From: Enoplolaimus lenunculus
Taxonomy: Eukaryota > Nematoda > Enoplea > Enoplida > Thoracostomopsidae
DNA: 64,000 nucleotides
Direction: 5' to 3'
Assembly (NCBI GenBank): GCA_030248215.1
Contig: JASANG010000236.1
Location: forward strand, 1-64,000
Of the stretch, positions 12,280 to 24,614 are shown piece by piece; the first letter of the stretch is position 1; the number at the start of each line of letters is the position of its first letter. Both the position numbers and the translations under genes were made by a program. Below the pieces are notes generated by a model. The model searched no databases and was not told the origin of the DNA. It saw only the letters and a list, made by a program, of their open reading frames with translations.

Positions 12280-13662
12280 CTGGTGCGTGTATCATATAAT
12301 GGATCCAATCCGGTGACTGTTGTATACCCAGATTACGCCATTCGGTCTCTGTCATTAAATGAGTTTGTGGAATGTGTTCCGTAACTTGGCAAAATAAGTA
12401 AAAATATATATAATATATATATTTAAAATAGAATTTAACAAAGTTGAATTGCAACGCATAATGTGACACGATGTCGAAATATTAGGCATAGGTTTTGGAG
12501 CTATATAATAAATTTCCCAGCACAACAAAGGAACCTAAAAAATTTCGAACATTCGTAACATATATTATTTGTGAACTAATTTTTTGCCACTACATAACAT
12601 TGTGCCAAACAACTTGAATTTTAAGATCAAACTACGACACTAATTTTTGATCAAATTTGATCTTTTGCAATTATGTTATTACCCAAAACTCCACATTCTC
12701 GGAAATTTATGACAACTGCCAAAGAATTAAACTGACGTGCTTTTACATAGTTTTTCATACATCAAAATATACCGTACGTTAATATATTACAATAACGCTA
12801 GGAAACCTGATAAAGATGATCAGTTTTATTCTAGGGGCCTGACAGTATCTCAGAGTATTCCAATTCCTAAAAGCGAGCCTACGCCTAAACTAATAGCCTT
12901 AATCTTAAGCCATGTCTATTTAGTTGCGCCCAGGGAAAACTGGATGCCTTGAGAGGTTATGCTTTGCTACGTAAACACTTTGGATACCTCAGGCCCCAGA
13001 AGGAAGAATCATAAGATACGTTTTTATATTTGAATCCCATTCAGTATTAGATATGAATTAATTATCTGGCTCTGGTCAGATACTAAATTATCCAGCTCCG
13101 GCATATTGCTTGTCACTGGTAGAATCCTAAATAGAATTATTTAGAAATCAGGATGGGAAATAATTAAACCTAAGTTAAAAAGGCCACATCACTACAGTAG
13201 TCATTCATTACCACAATCAGCTAAGAAAACCACAAAGGCTAACAATTTGTTTATAGGTAATCACGTCTCCATAACAAAACTGTATATATGTATTTGACAA
13301 AAAGGGGCAAGCAGTCTACGACCCAGGATGCAACTATTCAATTCCAATTGCACAATCAATCGGAATGGAAACTTTGAAATTTTAATATTAATCTTATTTG
13401 TGATACGTTGCATAAAACTTCTGTATTACTTATCTATTAAACTGCTTTCAATGACTTAACTTATCTACGTAATAATTGATTGTAGATTAGCTTTTACTCC
13501 GGCATAAATTTGCTGTTCCGATTCCGATTCCAGTAAAATCCAGTTCCGTTTTGCACCCTGCTACAACCTATAAAATTAGTCACAATCAGCTTACCTATAC
13601 TCATATATATCATCGGTTGACTTTTCAGAATAAGTAATCTCCTTTAATTCAAACAATGGCAT
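12280..13662 (-). CDS. CKS1: CKS1-type cyclin-dependent kinase regulatory subunit, partial
   Basis: Two exons are recognisable. Exon 1 (13,662-13,595) starts with ATG and encodes [20 protein letters not shown] followed by EYR, matching the CKS N-terminus (IYYSDKY..EYR), and ends at a GTAAGC donor in phase 2. A later exon (12,384-12,280) encodes the family's most conserved part, with [13 protein letters not shown] then [10 protein letters not shown], and ends at CAG|GTAATG. The phosphate-binding residues known for the family (Lys in strand 1, Arg of EYR, Ser of QQS and the following Trp) are present. By phase, a micro-exon of about 23 nt for the HV.LPKD segment and a last exon for the FRRP strand should exist. 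I could not find either. CKS proteins bind CDK-cyclin complexes and dock phosphorylated substrates. The gene sits in the unduplicated centre of the giant inverted repeat, and its intron carries transposon fragments. It could be a pseudogene, but the intact splice sites argue against a processed copy. Confidence 0.85.
12780..13110. mobile_element. Fragment of the element found at 38.6-39.4 kb
   Basis: Scattered matches run collinearly with 38,840-39,450: AACCTGATA(A/G)A, ATTCCTAAA, TTTGGATAC.T.AGGCC, GGAAGAAT and the end motif TATC.GGCTC.GG. The fragment lies in the intron of the CKS1-like gene and has no coding capacity. Confidence 0.55.
13500..13560. mobile_element. Right end of a hAT-like MITE (fragment)
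   Basis: Repeated TTCCGATTCCG words end in TTTTGCACCCTG, the same terminus as the complete elements at 14,673 and 51,228. The left end is not recognisable. The exon 1 donor of the CKS1-like gene lies only about 35 bp downstream. Confidence 0.6.
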
Positions 13663-13883
13663 ATTCAAATATAAATTGATATGTACATGTAGAAACTCTT
13701 GAATAACAAATTTGCTCTACTGCCGAATCTGATGTCACATTTATACGTATGTTCACCAAATTTTATATTTCGATATTTCTGTTTTAACGTTTGGTTAGCA
13801 AATGTTTTGGCCCATATTTTTAACCACTCAGCCTCCCCTTGCTCCTAACTATTGTGGCTGTAATCTTTAAATAGCCAGTGCTT

Positions 13884-15600
13884 TATAAAAATCTTATTAT
13901 TATGCCTTATCATATCCAAATACAATTGGGCTTTACCATTTTCTGTCAAATTCTTTTAAAACTCACTCATTTTCACTCATTTTCGGGGAAAATTCTGCCA
14001 TGTCAATTGTGTGCTTTATCATACATATATTTTTTTCATTTATTTTCAGGTCTCAAACCCCTATATCCGACAAAATTTCATGCACTCGTTATCATGCACT
14101 TCACATTTTTTGCCAATTCACTCCATTGATCCTCCAGCGCATTTCCTACTAATTCTCAGATGCCCATCCGTTTTGCAAATTAATTTCTGCTAATTTTCTC
14201 CCTAATTATATCTACTAATACGCCAGTTTTGCACAATGCGCAAAGTTAGCGAATACACAAATTTTTTTTAGAGAGCAACCACATTTCTGTTCTTAGAAAT
14301 ATATAACATTGCTAACAAAATGCTGGAAAGTTGCCCAAAATTCGACTGTGGGGCTTTCCAGCTTTTAATATATAGATTAGCCTTATCTGCAGTTTGTCAC
14401 AGAATTATTCATTATTGTTGTTCTAGAAACTTCTATAATTTGGATGGTAGCTTAGCTAGTTGACTTTGCGAATCTGACAAAACATTACACGTATAAGATA
14501 ACGTCATTTTCGAAGTGTGTTGAATTATATATTTCTGCACTGACGGAGCAATTCTAAGTATTAATTCGAAATCACCGTAGCTTGTTTGGTCGGAGTACTG
14601 ATTTTCAGGCCCGGAAGACGCCTATGTCATTTTTGTATCACATGCATTATTGTTGTAATTGGTGCACTAGTTCAGGGTGCAACAGGAATTTCGATTTATC
14701 GGAACCGGAATTTGAAAAATTTACCGGAAACGGAACCGGAAAATGAAAATACATGCCACCGAAAAATTCATTTTAATTTTCATTTTCGCAATATTATTGA
14801 TGAAATAACCGTTGTTGGAGATAGGTATTCACTTTATCTGCTGTATTTTAGATTTCCATAATCCACGGAAACAAAATCTACCTTCGATGGTTTATTTTTG
14901 GTGATATTCGAGTCTAGGTTTGCATACTGTACTAATGAAATCTAGTTAATTTTTATCGTCATTTTGTAGCAAAATATCTTAATTAGAACCGACCAAATTT
15001 TCATACCGGAATTTTTAATTCCGGTAAAAATTTACCGGAACCGGAACCGAAACGGAAGGTGAAAAAATGCCGGAAACGGGAACGGAATTCCGGTTGCACC
15101 CTGACTTAGTTTGATTAACTGTCCCGTACGCCGTTTCCGACAGATTTTGTCCCTATTTTACGTATCTTTCGCCGTTCCTCTGAACTTTTGCGGTATGCGA
15201 TACTTCTAGACTGCGTGGCACTTGTTCAAAGGTTATTAACGTCGAAACTAGGAGAAATTCGTGATTGATGCTAAACGGACTTGTGTTTCATTATTTTGCG
15301 GTGAGTACTTGCTACTCGTCATTAAAATGAGCTGAACAGTGTCTTTAATCGTGTACGCGCCGTAGGAACAAACTGTATTATAACATCCAGAATAGATCGG
15401 ATACCAGACTATACCCCTTTCGAATCGAACAAAATTCCCGCTTTTGACCTGTCCAGACATCATGTCGGGTGGGGCCCGGTGTGCACTCTGTGTCACCAGT
15501 GCTCACCCTCGGCACCCCTCGACCTCCTAGGTATGTAGTTTCCTTGGTACATGAACTCAGCCGTCTCGGTCTCGGTACGAGTATCGTGATTTATACATAA
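13884..15600. repeat. Diverged direct copy of the inner right arm
   Basis: Blocks at 13,884-14,240, 14,500-14,665 and 15,104-15,460 match 15,610-15,990, 16,130-16,300 and 16,300-16,670 in the same order and orientation. Shared words include GACGGAGCA, GTTTGATTA.C.GTCCCGTA and AAAATTCCCG.TTTTGACC. The copy is clearly older than the left-right arm duplication and is split by a hAT-like element that the other copies lack. Confidence 0.8.
14673..15103. mobile_element. hAT-like MITE, CAGGGTGCAAC family
   Basis: This 431-bp element starts CAGGGTGCAAC and ends GTTGCACCCTG, with dense subterminal CCGGAACCGGAA words. It is flanked by CACTAGTT and ACTTAGTT, an imperfect 8-bp target duplication. The paralogous empty site survives at about 16,300, where the flanking sequence runs on uninterrupted. 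It has no transposase frame. Confidence 0.88.
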
Positions 15601-18600
15601 CCGGTATCCTGTTAGTCTTGCCATATTACTTGCTCATTTGTAAAACAATTGTGCTTCAACTTTCCTGCCAAATTCTTATAAAACTTATTTCCTTTTCTGC
15701 TAATTTCACCTGTGTCATTTACATGTATTTTTACATATATTTCATATTGTGTTTTCAGGTACTAAAACCCTTTCTTCTGACCAAATTCTATGCGCTCAGT
15801 GCATTGCGCTATCCCTTTTCTGCAAATTCTTCCCCTATTGACCTATTTATGCCAATTCCCACATGTTATATTTCTTATGATCTTATATACGCTTGTTTCC
15901 ATGTTTTCAGGCGTCCCCTCCCAGTTTCCTACTAATTTCAAAGTGCTCATTCCATTTCGCACCTCTACTTCTGCCAATTCTGCCCCGTTTGTGTCTTATT
16001 TGCCATAATTGTGCCTACTGCATTATGATTAGACAATTTGGTAATTCTGGGGTATTATGACGATAACTTAGCTACGATAACTTAGCTAGGATTTTGTTCG
16101 TATCTGACTTAGTTTTACGTGTAAAAAATAGCAACATTTTCAGACGTATAGAAAGTATAATTTCTTGCTCTGACGGAGCATCTAAAAGCATTAATTCGGA
16201 ATCAGTAATTATAATTAATCGAAACAGTAATTTTAGGCCTGGGAAACTGTTACTTGCAATTTTTGTAATTTGTGTATTATTGTTATAATTGTGCCCGGAC
16301 GTAGTTTGATTAGCCGTCCCGTAAGCTGTGTCTGACGGAGTCTGCTCATTTCTCGCGTATACATTACATTTTTCCTATACTTATAATTACTATAAAGCTG
16401 GTCGGCCGTATGGCCCTCATTCAAAAGCTATAATTACTAAAACTAGGGAAAATCAACAATTCACCCTAAACGGGACTAACGGGCTTGTGCATTGTATTTT
16501 GTGTTCATTACTTGTTCACCAGTAGTAAAACGGATAAAAAGTGTCGTGTGAACCCGTATGAGCCGTAGGAGTGCTCATAACTGTGTTAAAACTGTTCCAG
16601 GATCGACCAGAAACTAGATCATACCCGCCTTCGGATCGGTCGAAAATTCCCGTTTTTGACCAGTCTAGACCTTACACCTTACAGACGTCACAGTACTTTG
16701 TACAGCAAATGCCTAGCAATATCCTTAGATCATTACCGTATTTGCGATTTCCCTTTAGCATATTAAAGGTTTTGTTACGTCGTGTTCTTTGATCTAAAAA
16801 GCCCAAGACAAAAAGAAATTCACCGAATACTCAATAACTACGTAAACACATTATTAATTAAGAAATCTTGCGTTCGATTTATAGTTTGTACTAGCTACGT
16901 ATTACTTTACCAACATGCAAGAATAAGTAGTAGCGAAAATACGAGCGGAAATACAAGAGAAAGAAACGTTAGTCAAAGAATCAGCCCTTTCTACCATTAT
17001 CATTAAAGCAACAGTAACAAACATTTTGCTGAACAAATCGAATGCAGAATAATATTGTTTAGAAAAAAGACATAAATAACTGAGCAAGTAATTTAACAAA
17101 GCAATTCTTTAAAAATCTTTACTAAACTTCTGAGTTTACAAAAATTTCAGACGCTATACAACTGGTTTTTAGTTTCCTAAAGGTGCGTACAGTGCTGGAG
17201 CAGGCAGGGGCAGGGGCTCCCCCAAATTGCCGGGTGGGGGCCCCAAACTCGTGAGTGAAGCGATCGAGAAGACAGACGCATTTTAGAACTTGAGCGGATT
17301 TTTGTTTCAACCGGTTTGGGTGGGGGCCCCCAAGTGAGGTGTATTGGGGGTGAATGCTCCGGTCCTACCTGCGTATAACGTAAAGTAGCGTTTCCTTTTA
17401 GTATTTAAAAAAGTACTACAAACAGTTTTGTGCAGTGCGCAAAAGTTAGCAAAATCACAACAATCTGCAAGTTGTCTTGAAAAATTATTGTAAACAAAGT
17501 AATGATGGATGGTTTCCCAAATTAAGTATGTAGGGCGGTCTATAGCTTTTAAATTTAACGCAAACGATGTACTGGAAGCTAGCTTGTTTCGCTCTCAAGT
17601 TTTTTAATTGTTCTTGTTCGGGCACCCCTAAAAGTTGTTTTCGAGTCTCCGCTTCTACAACTATAATTTAATGGGCCATTTCATGCAATATCATCTCTAT
17701 TTCAGTCATCTAAAATATATAAATTAACCTTAATAAAAACAGTTTGCAGTAGCTCTGATCGACGAAGAAGTCAGCAAGTCCGCTAGCCACTCTAAGTGTT
17801 GGTTTCACTAGCGCACTTGTAACAGCTTCAGCCGCTATGGATAAAGATATGAAATATTCTTACATAACCTATGTTAAACAAGTTTACAATTTTACTATCA
17901 TGCTTCGCTGTCACTGCTAACCAGAGAGTAAATTTACATATAAATACTTTAACTATATATACGTTTCACCGTGTATTTTTGCCGCTGATAAATTTGGTCA
18001 AATGTGGACATGCTCAAAACACTCATTTATATACTAGCATTCATCGAACTGAACTATTAGCAGGTGTGAAACAAGTATATTAATGTCCAACGTTCAGATG
18101 CGAGAAAAACCAGTACATTATACCGAATTTCGGTATAATAAATATATGAGCATGTCATGACATGAAATTTCTAATCCAGCAATATATCAGCAAGTGATTG
18201 TAGTTCTCGGAAATGGTTTTTGTTTTGAAACTCGTATTATATCAATTTAAGCACCATTTGCACTGAACTAATTATTCGACAGAAAGGGAAGGATAAAAAT
18301 CATTCGGCATGTATATACGTGTAAAAATGGCGTCTGAAACGTTCACGTGATTCAAAATTTTTTGAAAACTTTTTTAAAAATTTGTGGGAATATGTTTTTA
18401 AGTTGATCCGTTTGTTTATCTGAAAGAAGCAGACTCTGAGGCGGGCGTCAACTATAAACATAATGCGTCGAATTAACACTCCCCATGAATATTTTTTACT
18501 TCATCAGAGCTCTAATTTCGTTAAATCATTATTTCAACTGATGGCGTTCACTATCACAGTGTGACCTTAACCCAAGCTTACTTTAAAATTGCTTTGGATC

Positions 18601-20078
18601 CGAATTGTTTTAAAACTTTTGAAAAGCTAAATCGAGTATTGAGCGTGTTTTAAACAAGTATATATGCTTGTAACCCGAAACGCGGATAATCTTTCAGTTT
18701 GCTGTCCAAACGAAATTTTCGTCGTTCCTTGAAAAGGCATCCTTTTGATCTACTAATGTTACATTTACCTACAGTTCCAATTGCACAATTGCTATAGCGC
18801 TAAAAATTAGGAATGACATAAATAGAAAACTTCGTAATTTTGAGGATTGATTTCGCGGAAACAGGGGCTAAAGATATACTGGTATGCCTCAGGCTGTTTT
18901 TATATATAGTACATAATATATTGGTTAACGGTTATAAAGAATTCTTTTGTTTATTGACCAGTTAGCATCTAAAAACTTTGCCATTCAGAATTGCAACTGC
19001 TGAAGCATTCGCTATTAAGTTGATTTTATCAATTTAGAGTTACAGAAATTTAATTTTTTAGTACCAGATTTAAAAATATTTGTATAAGGAGAGGATACTC
19101 GCACTTCAACAGGATGATCCGAAGGTGAAAAATAGGATAGTTGGAGTCAGAACCAGAGATTAATATTTATGGCGACGCTGGAGGATTATTCGATTAGTTT
19201 GTGGCAGTTGACATAATTAATGTGAAGTTTAGTACAATAAAATATATTGTAGTTGTATCTAAAGTTGTCGCATTTGGAAGCTTCCGTCTAGAAAAATCTT
19301 GGCAAATAAGCTTTGCAAATTATTAACTTAAAAACAAACGCACGCAATTACCGCCGGGACTGCCTGAATCTTTTGCAAAAATTACCGGGCTCGGAGTCAC
19401 AGAACAAGCAGTTGACGGAACAAAAAGTAAATATTACATTTTTCCTGTAACTGTACATAAAGTTGCTGACTTATCAGGAATCGAATGTAAAATTGGCATG
19501 CTTTACGCCTTAATCTTTTCAGCCACTTCGTGAACTTCATTGTTTCCTGATGATACTTCTGAACACAATCATGGAATTTTAATGAACAGAATTTCTAGTT
19601 TCATTTAGTATTTTCGAAACTTTCTTGGATACAAAACGCGCGAAGTAGTTTATAACGTACATTTATTTCTATTATTAACGTCCTCTGATTGGTTTTCGGG
19701 AACTCTGAGACGTAAACGGATGTGAATGTTTTACGTGTCAGCCCAGTTGATTAACACATCAACAAATTTTTCAGTGACCAGGTTCTCAAATGCGTATACT
19801 ACCTCTACTACCTGTTTCCAGTAAATCCAGTAAGTTGGAAATTTGCCTACTTTAATTGTACGCTTGGACATTCACCCCTGAATGCCAATGTGCTCAATTT
19901 AATTAGGTCCTAAAATAATCGACTTGCCACGGTGCGGTATAATAAATCCGCAGATATGTTCAAGATGCTATTCATGGCCTGTTCTAAAAATTAGCCAAAC
20001 CAGGATGCTGAAGAATAATAATTGTTTTCTGAGAAAAATATTGAGTTGTAAACATTGCAACGCAACGTGTGGCCAACG

Positions 20079-20241
20079 TATAAAATGGGACCGTAACAGT
20101 AGCTTAAACAAGCATATTCTTAAGCCTAAGCTATTAAGCATGAGAGGTTCTATCTAAGCCTAAGTGTAATAAAAGTTAGTCTAAAGCGTTTGCTCTATTG
20201 CAGTATCGCAGAAATTCGTTCCGCCCCTGATCTTTTACATG
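20079..20241. mobile_element. TTAGGC-bearing MITE, diverged right-arm copy
   Basis: Mirror copy of 5,524-5,686, effectively identical to it, so it was duplicated with the arm and did not insert independently. Confidence 0.6.
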
Positions 20242-20865
20242 GTCCCAACGCGTTAACTGGTTCGTTGATAATGCTTGAACGCCCACGACACGTAATTGGT
20301 CATGTTTTTTGCGTGACCCGGTGGTCATCCTCATTTTCAAAACAGAAAAAACGACAAACTTTCACAGTATTAAATATAAGGACTAGACGATATATTAATG
20401 AAATTTGATTCTACTCCAATTTGAACTTTTTTATAATGTAAAATGTAAACCTAACTTGGCACATAATGCGTTTTAGCGTTGGCATAGTTTAAAAGTTTAA
20501 TTAATGTTTCACGAACGACACGTTCCAGTTAAAAATGAAATACACCTCCAACTGTTTTTGGTCCCCCGGAGAATGCTGTAATGGTCTGAATTTCAAAACA
20601 TCTGGAAGGTCAATGTTTGGAACGAGAAGTATATAGAAATGCACCGTGCCCATATGTAAATGTATCTCGGAGTTTTCTAATAAAATACTATTGTTTGGGA
20701 GATTTGTCCCTAAGTTGGATCTCAGGCGAAATCTTCCAGTATTAATTTGAAGTATAATAATTCATGAAAATCTTTCTATTTTGACGACAGTTTGATTATC
20801 TGAAGCAATAAAATAGTGGATTATTTTAATTGTTCAGCAGCTTGAAATAAGTCACATGTGTATAC

Positions 20866-21303
20866 TGTAGTGACCCGAATAAGAGGGAGATAATAAAAGG
20901 GTATTTCCATTTTGAATTCCAATCAATAGGAATCCGTATCTCTAATAAGAGTCCGTAAGCGGATAGAGTCCCTAAACCCTAATTATAGAGCCCATAAATG
21001 TCATATTCCTAATTGTAGCGCATGACACCAGGACCAAATAATTTTCGTTCGAAACTTTAAAGCGTAGTTAAGTTTTGAAAGTATATACGTTCCTAAGTAT
21101 AACCTTGCATTATCACTCAAGCTATTGACACAAGACAAATAAACGTTTAATTCAACGGATAGTTGCAGTAACGGATATATATCAGTAACGAATGGTGGCG
21201 GAGCGTGGGTTAAAATAAATAACAGTCCGTAACTGAATAACCAGGGGTATACCCTCTGCAGAGGCAAATAAATATCAGTCCCCCTCTTATTCGGGTCACT
21301 ACA
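20866..21303. mobile_element. GTAGTGACCC-type MITE, right-arm copy
   Basis: Mirror copy of 4,462-4,899 with both terminal inverted repeats intact. It was duplicated together with the arm. Confidence 0.8.
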
Positions 21304-22436
21304 ATATTTGCTTTTCAGAACAACTATGAAATACCGGTTATTATTCTTTCTAAAGGTCCATTCAGGGAATGGTTAAATCTAACATACTTATATACACAGA
21401 TACATCCAAGAAACAAACACGTATAGGATGCAATTAAAAAACAGGCTTCAGGTTTTTACATGTTGCTGGGAGCTTCCATTTCTGAGCGCCTGAGAAAGAC
21501 TTTTCAGGCAAGATAAAGTTGGTCTGTATCTGCATTAAAACTTGGGGTTCGCAGTAAAATTTGGGCGTATAAAGTCATTTTATAGAAAGAGGAAGTAATG
21601 TTTAAACTAAATGTGTGAATGATAACCATATAAAAAGGAGTGTAAAGTTATTAGAATTCCAGAACGTAGCCTGGGTTTTATTTCAAGAGAAAATAACCTC
21701 ATGGAAAACGAAACTTGACCTCCAACGGTAATATAGGTTGTTACAAAACCTGTAAAAGATCCGTTTTTCTTTGCATATATAGCGATCCCCTGATACCTCG
21801 TCTTAAAATACACCCTTGATGAAGTCTTGAGATTAAATATACAATATATAATAAAATATCCGGGTCCATTTTCGTTTCTGGTACTTTTATTTCCGGTTTT
21901 GATTAATACTTGTAAACCGGGGCAAAAACGGTCTCGCGCTCATTTTTCAAAGTTTGATGTTGCAATTTTAACTCCAAAATTTTCCAATAAAATCCTCCCA
22001 ATTCTCTGATAAAGAATAACAAACCCTAACCCCGCTAATAGATTTATCCTCAATTTCCAAGTTTCCTCTGGATCTCCAATGTTTCCCAGCTATACTCCAT
22101 AAAACTTCCAAATATATTCCCCCAAGATTACGCCCTATGGGCTTCGCGTGCGATACACGCTCCGGGTAAACCTGTCCCTAGAGAAAATAAGAATCCATTA
22201 GGCTCACATGAGCTTCCGTGGTAATTGGTATTGACTTATCTTAACTAAATACACCTAAGTCGAAACTTAAGAAATCTCGCAACTATACTATGCTAACAAA
22301 CTCAAAAAGTAAAAGAAAATAATCAACCAACTGTTTCCTAGCTCTGCCAATGCAACAGGCGACTGGCTAAAGCCGGAGTCCCTATTTTGCTGATTTGCAT
22401 ATTTTGCATGTTTCCGGTTCCAAACATGGGCCCATG

Positions 22437-22615
22437 TAAAGATTAGGGGTGGAACATTTTTCTGCGGGACAAGAAAAAGGTAAGCTTAAGCTTTAGACTA
22501 ATTTTTTGCCTGGCTTAGGCTTAGGCTCAGGCTTACAAATATGCTCATCCTTACGCGTAGGCTTAGGCTTAGGCTTATGAATATGCTTATAATACTGTTC
22601 CGTCCCTGTTCTTTA
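22437..22615 (+). mobile_element. TTAGGC-bearing MITE, right-arm copy
   Basis: Mirror copy of 3,149-3,330. The element layout reads on the plus strand here: TTAAGCTTTAGACTAA, TTTTTTGCC, TTAGGC block, ATATGCTCATCC, TTAGGC block, ATATGCTTATA. Confidence 0.75.
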
Positions 22616-22690
22616 ATACAATGGCCCAAACGTCCAGCTAAATACCAGCAACAACAACAACATACATACATACAGGTTGACTTTCCCTTA

Positions 22691-22888
22691 TACTGCAAAA
22701 AAGGTGAGTCAAATTTTACTCTCTCCGCAATAGGCTTTTCCTGGCTACACAAACTAGTCAAAATTTGACTCGCCTGAGACAAATTCGACTCAATTTGACT
22801 CTGGCGGAGTCGAATTTTGAATCAGTTTGTGTAGTCAGAAAAAGCCTATTTCGGAAAGACTCAATTTGACTAACCATTTTTTGCAGTG
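22691..22888. mobile_element. Palindromic TA-flanked MITE, right-arm copy
   Basis: Mirror of 2,875-3,074. It ends CCATTTTTTGCAGTG followed by TA. A few substitutions separate it from the left-arm copy. Confidence 0.85.
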
Positions 22889-24021
22889 TAGCTAAGGCAT
22901 TACGCGGTAATAGCCAACAACAATATACGTTATTCAACAATGACCATTGACCACACAAGGCCCAGGTATTGTTTACCTTGCGGCACAGCCGCCATAATAT
23001 AGGTTTATACTTATTTCACGCCATATGGTGCGGTTTACGGTTTGGTCTTAGCTTTAGTTTTAGTTTTTAGTTTGAAACATATGAGTGGCGCAGCCAAGCA
23101 TACCCTTTTTATTTTATACGATATTTTTATAGTTAGCAATGTGTCATGAAAATATTGGTTTGCGCAAGTTAGCTCCTTCCTGGCCCGTAGCGAACGCACC
23201 TTACTAGGGGAACTAACAATTTTTCAGAAGGAGCATACAAGGGTTTTTATTACTTACAAGCAAGGTTGAAAACTTTCTAAGGGGGGGCCCCAAACATTTT
23301 GCAGCTAATAATTCAGGCAGGTTTAAAGAAACAGATATTTTTCGGAGCCAAACGTTTTAAATTGCTATTTAGTCAATTTTTAATAAGGTGGAAGTCAAAA
23401 GTCCGGCGCCCTGACATTATAAAAGTTTTGAAAAAAATCAATTATCACAGTTTCTCATTTGCTTCGCCAATTTAATGTGTTCAGTCCAATGAGTTTTTAT
23501 AGACTTTATCAAATAGTACAATGTATTTTATCATTTTATTACATTTGTTTGCTGTTCTATCAATAACGTTGCCCTGGACAAACGCGACACCTGTAATTGA
23601 TTTTCACGATGTATGTTTTGGTATAAGTCTTCGATGCATTAGTCATGCGGGATTCACGTTATAACCGGGGCAGGCGGGACGCGGTTTGTTCCATGTTGAT
23701 TCGACGTCAACGGTAAAAGTTCGGGTTCTTTTATATCTGGTCAACAGACAAAACTCGAATATCATATGACAGTTTACAAACCACCGCTCTCAAATGATTA
23801 ATATGTACAAGGGAAGGTATGTCCCATGATACAGTGGGACATTTATGCGAATATCATATGATATTCCAAAATTTCAACGAATATCCAGATGTGTGTACTA
23901 CTGTTTATATGCAAATTTCAAACACATTATATACTGTTAATAACATATGATTGCAGTGAAAAACACTAAGTTTCAATGCGTTGTTTTTTCTTTGATCACA
24001 ATAGGCCTGAGGGTTTTTTAG

Positions 24022-24614
24022 ATAACGATTTGCGTCCGGTGGAATGGTTAAAAATGTTTCAAATTCGCAAAACAGCAGTTAAGTTATTTCTTACTTTTCA
24101 CAAAAAGTAAATTTTATTTTTAGGTCACTTATTCGAACACACCAACAAACCAGCAAACGCCTATTAAAAGGTTTCTGAATCAAGATCCAAGCAAGATTCT
24201 GGTAAGTAATCGTTCTTGAATATAGCCTGCGTAATTCAATCAACTATTTATAAAATTTTAAATTACATTGCTGTGAGAATGTTCAATTTTACTGCTTTAA
24301 CAGTATAATCTGCAGTCATGTATAATTAATATAGTCTACTATCAGTAGCTTAAAATATATGTTGTGCCCACATTTGAGAATTCGGCCTCAGAGAACAATT
24401 TAAATGCTTGAATTTATAATAGTTTTTAACGTTTTTAATTTTTTTTGCTTTATTTTTTCTCAAATTTTAAAATTAATATTTTTAGATGCCACATCTGGCA
24501 CACAGTGGTCTTAATGTAAGACTTCGAAACCAGAATGATCAATGGAACGAAGAATACAAACGACTAGATGGCTATGTTTTGTGTGCTTACGGACCAGGGT
24601 CGTGCGTATGGTGA
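24022..24614 (+). CDS. Three-exon gene fragment of unknown function, right arm
   Basis: Three AG...GT-bounded blocks read in compatible phases. Exon a (24,022-24,077) carries two bases then NDLRPVEWLKMFQIRKTA. Exon b (24,124-24,201, phase 0) encodes 26 residues beginning VTYSNTPTNQQ and ends at CTG|GTAAGT. Exon c (24,486-24,614, phase 0) encodes 42 residues beginning MPHLAHSGLNVRL and ends VW-TGA. Upstream exons are expected because exon a starts in mid-codon, but I did not find them. I do not recognise the family. The protein end is polar, with no membrane segment. Support is the phase agreement and the protein-like composition. The left-arm mirror at 1,141-1,738 has lost the frame. Confidence 0.45.
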
